Below, in pieces: positions 5,682 to 7,080 of a stretch of 7,080 nt of DNA. The notes beneath the pieces were generated by a model. The model was not told the origin of the DNA. It saw nothing but the letters and a program-made list of their open reading frames with translations, and ran no database searches. The DNA is from Flavobacteriaceae bacterium (lineage in GTDB: Bacteria > Bacteroidota > Bacteroidia > Flavobacteriales > Flavobacteriaceae): NCBI GenBank assembly GCA_030618945.1, contig JAUXCI010000128.1, positions 1-7,080 on the forward strand, given 5' to 3'. Made by a program: the position numbers and the translations under genes. Numbering within the stretch: the stretch's first letter is position 1; the number at the start of each line of letters is the position of its first letter.

Positions 5682-6083
5682 ATGGATACAAAAAGAAGTT
5701 TTCAAAGTGCCAAGGATGTCATGACAAAAAAAATAGTTTTGGTAGATGGTATGGCTACTGCAAAAGAGGCGGTTGAAATTATGCGTAAAGAAAAGGTTGA
5801 AGCCTTGATTGTTAAAAAGCGACATCCGCAAGATGCCTATGGAATTGTTATAGTACATGATTTCATAAAAGGTGTGATTATTGCTGAGAAAACTTCAGAA
5901 GAGGTTAATATCTTTGAGATTATGAGCAAGCCCGCGATTAGCGTACCGGCTGATATGGACGTGCGCTACGTTGCAAATTTACTGATGAAGGTTGGTCTCA
6001 GGATGGCTCCGGTTCAAGAAAATGGTGAATATATCGGAATGGTTTCGCTGTCCGATCTGATTTTGGACAACTTACTATTCTAA
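5682..6083 (+). CDS. Two-CBS-domain protein
   Basis: A stand-alone CBS pair (133 residues), cytoplasmic, of the kind that binds AMP, ADP, ATP or related adenosyl ligands and relays energy state to a partner. CBS1 runs from about 10 to 69: KDVMTKKIVLVDG, then ATAKEAVEIMRKEKVEALIV and YGIVIVHDFIKGVI with D60. CBS2 runs from about 76 to 132: FEIMSKPAISVPADM, then VRYVANLLMKVGLRMAPVQE and GMVSLSDLIL with S122 and D125, the S-x-x-D that commonly holds a ribose. CBS1 has V-x-D rather than S/T-x-x-D, so CBS2 may be the better binding site. There is no effector domain, so it must act on another protein; the transporter encoded upstream is the obvious candidate. A gap of 105 bases with two hairpins separates it from the P-II-like gene. 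No Shine-Dalgarno sequence, only an A-run, precedes ATG 5682. Confidence 0.9.
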   Translation: MDTKRSFQSAKDVMTKKIVLVDGMATAKEAVEIMRKEKVEALIVKKRHPQDAYGIVIVHDFIKGVIIAEKTSEEVNIFEIMSKPAISVPADMDVRYVANLLMKVGLRMAPVQENGEYIGMVSLSDLILDNLLF

Positions 6084-6194
6084 TATTTGAAACTAGATAA
6101 AAAAATTCCTGTACTGGTTGTATCCGAAGGGAAAGTAAAATCTGTGTCAAAATTTTAAATCGAACTCAGGTTGTAACATAGCTTGTTAAATTGA

Positions 6195-6225
6195 TTTGTG
6201 ATTGTTTTTTGTAAGTAGCTATTTG
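6195..6225 (+). promoter_or_regulatory. Candidate promoter for the DUF3179 lipoprotein gene
   Basis: TTTG at 6195-6198 is followed after exactly 19 bases by GCTATTTG (6218-6225). The spacing fits the Bacteroidota TTTG-N19-TAnnTTTG arrangement, but the second box keeps only the TTTG half. Transcription would start near 6232, about 24 bases before the ATG. The remainder of 6084-6242 holds no convincing gene. Confidence 0.3.
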
Positions 6226-6242
6226 AAAGAGCGTCTATAATC

Positions 6243-6255
6243 GCAAATTATTTGC
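6243..6255. promoter_or_regulatory. Perfect palindrome GCAAAT-T-ATTTGC abutting a start codon
   Basis: A 13-base perfect palindrome ends on the base immediately before the ATG at 6256. As DNA it has the symmetry of an operator; as RNA the one-base centre cannot form a full hairpin, so protein binding is the likelier reading. It sits downstream of the candidate promoter, where a bound repressor would block transcription. Confidence 0.35.
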
Positions 6256-7080
6256 ATGAAACGGTTATTTTCAATTTTGATTTTGCTAGCTAGTGTTTAT
6301 GCCTGCAGCAGTGATTCTCAAGATCTTCGTGAAACAAACTTTAGTCCCACAGTAGATAATAATGGGTGGTCTTTTCCTATTGGTCTGATTAATGGAACAG
6401 GTAGGCCTTTCCCACTTGCAATGGATCCTGTTTTATTTCCGGTTGAGAATATCGAATTTATTTCAGATGACATGCTTGTTGCTGTTGTGAATATGGAAGG
6501 GGAAACAAAAATATATCCATATAATTACTTGGGTAGATTTGAATCTGTTAATGACAATATAGGAGACATTTCTTATTCCATGACCTATTGCCCAATTACA
6601 CAAAGTGCATTAGTGATGAACAGAGATTTTAGAAATTTTAATTTCAAACTAAGAGCCTCGGGTTATTTGCTAAATGATAATGTGATTCTTTGGGATGAAG
6701 CCAGTGAAAGTTACTGGTCTCAAATGCTGGTTCAATCCATAAAAGGGCCATATAAGGGAGAATACAATGAAACCTTTAATTTTGTAGAAATGCCCTGGAA
6801 AACCGCTCGAGAGAATTTTCCTGAAGCCATGGTTTTTTCTAATACGAGCCTTTCTGTAAATAATTCCGTGACAACATCTTCAAAAACAAACACCCCAAAA
6901 GGCGATCTTGTTTTTGGTATTATCGGTGAGGAGCTCGAGAAGAACAATAATTTATTCATTTACCATTTTGATGATTTTGAAAACGGTACGGTCTTATATA
7001 CACCTATTATTTCAGGAGTGAAAACGATTGTTGTTGGAGATAAAAAATATCATTATATCGCTTCTTATATAAATGATTCG
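6256..7080 (+). CDS. DUF3179-domain lipoprotein (C-terminus beyond window)
   Basis: Open for 275 codons from ATG 6256 to the window end with no stop, so the gene is 3'-truncated by the window. Residues 1-16 are a lipoprotein signal peptide (MKRLFSILILLASVYA) with the predicted lipidated Cys at 17 (YACSSDSQD). The following sequence resembles DUF3179: FPLAMDPVLFPVENIEFISD (about 52-71), then VAVVNMEGETKIYPYNYLGR, ESVNDNIGDISYSMTYCPIT (96-115) and QSALVMNR (116-123), then an SGYLLNDNVILWDEASESYW-like block at about 134-153. In many family members the central motif is YCPLCGTA; here the second Cys is Thr (C112-P-I-T115). The family's function is not established to my knowledge. It has its own promoter candidate and is separated from the CBS gene by 172 bases, so membership in the upstream operon is doubtful. 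Confidence 0.82.
   Translation, partial: MKRLFSILILLASVYACSSDSQDLRETNFSPTVDNNGWSFPIGLINGTGRPFPLAMDPVLFPVENIEFISDDMLVAVVNMEGETKIYPYNYLGRFESVNDNIGDISYSMTYCPITQSALVMNRDFRNFNFKLRASGYLLNDNVILWDEASESYWSQMLVQSIKGPYKGEYNETFNFVEMPWKTARENFPEAMVFSNTSLSVNNSVTTSSKTNTPKGDLVFGIIGEELEKNNNLFIYHFDDFENGTVLYTPIISGVKTIVVGDKKYHYIASYINDS

Noticed and set aside
6732..6959. Antisense 75-codon frame opposite the DUF3179 gene
   Set aside because: The plus strand here is an uninterrupted DUF3179 frame from 6256; the antisense product has no recognisable features.

Overview
The window looks like a chromosomal piece of a flavobacterium-like member of the Bacteroidota. The reasons are: AT-rich DNA; weak or absent Shine-Dalgarno sequences before most genes; TAnnTTTG-type -7 promoter boxes; lipoproteins with short signal peptides ending in a Cys; and a miaB gene with the low-complexity N-terminal extension I associate with this phylum. 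No rRNA, tRNA or CRISPR array was seen.

Layout. Bases 1-890 (minus strand) hold the N-terminal 296 codons of the tRNA-modifying radical-SAM enzyme MiaB, cut by the window edge. Its leader has an unusual set of inverted repeats, and upstream lies a perfect TTGACA-N16-TATAAT pair. Bases 891-1413 hold no intact gene, only a decayed IS982-family transposase start (1110-1298, minus). From 1414 on everything reads on the plus strand: a small unknown protein (1414-1791); a membrane Ca2+/cation antiporter resembling the K+-dependent NCKX type (1824-2921, apparent TTG start); a DUF3124 lipoprotein (3089-3601); two tandem DUF1538 membrane proteins (3686-4435 and 4451-5239); a P-II-like signalling protein overlapping the second by 11 bases (5229-5576); a two-CBS-domain protein (5682-6083); and the start of a DUF3179 lipoprotein (6256 to the window end).

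The centre of interest is 3089-6083. A paired DUF1538 membrane complex is encoded with two different candidate nucleotide sensors (P-II-like and CBS) and one envelope lipoprotein. From memory, a two-gene DUF1538 pair from Halomonas (UmpA/UmpB) was reported as a Na+(Li+,K+)/H+ antiporter. My inference is that this is an ion transporter whose activity is set by the cell's adenine-nucleotide state. The CaCA exchanger next to it would make the whole stretch a cation-homeostasis neighbourhood. None of this is shown by sequence alone; the gene grouping and the family assignments are the evidence.
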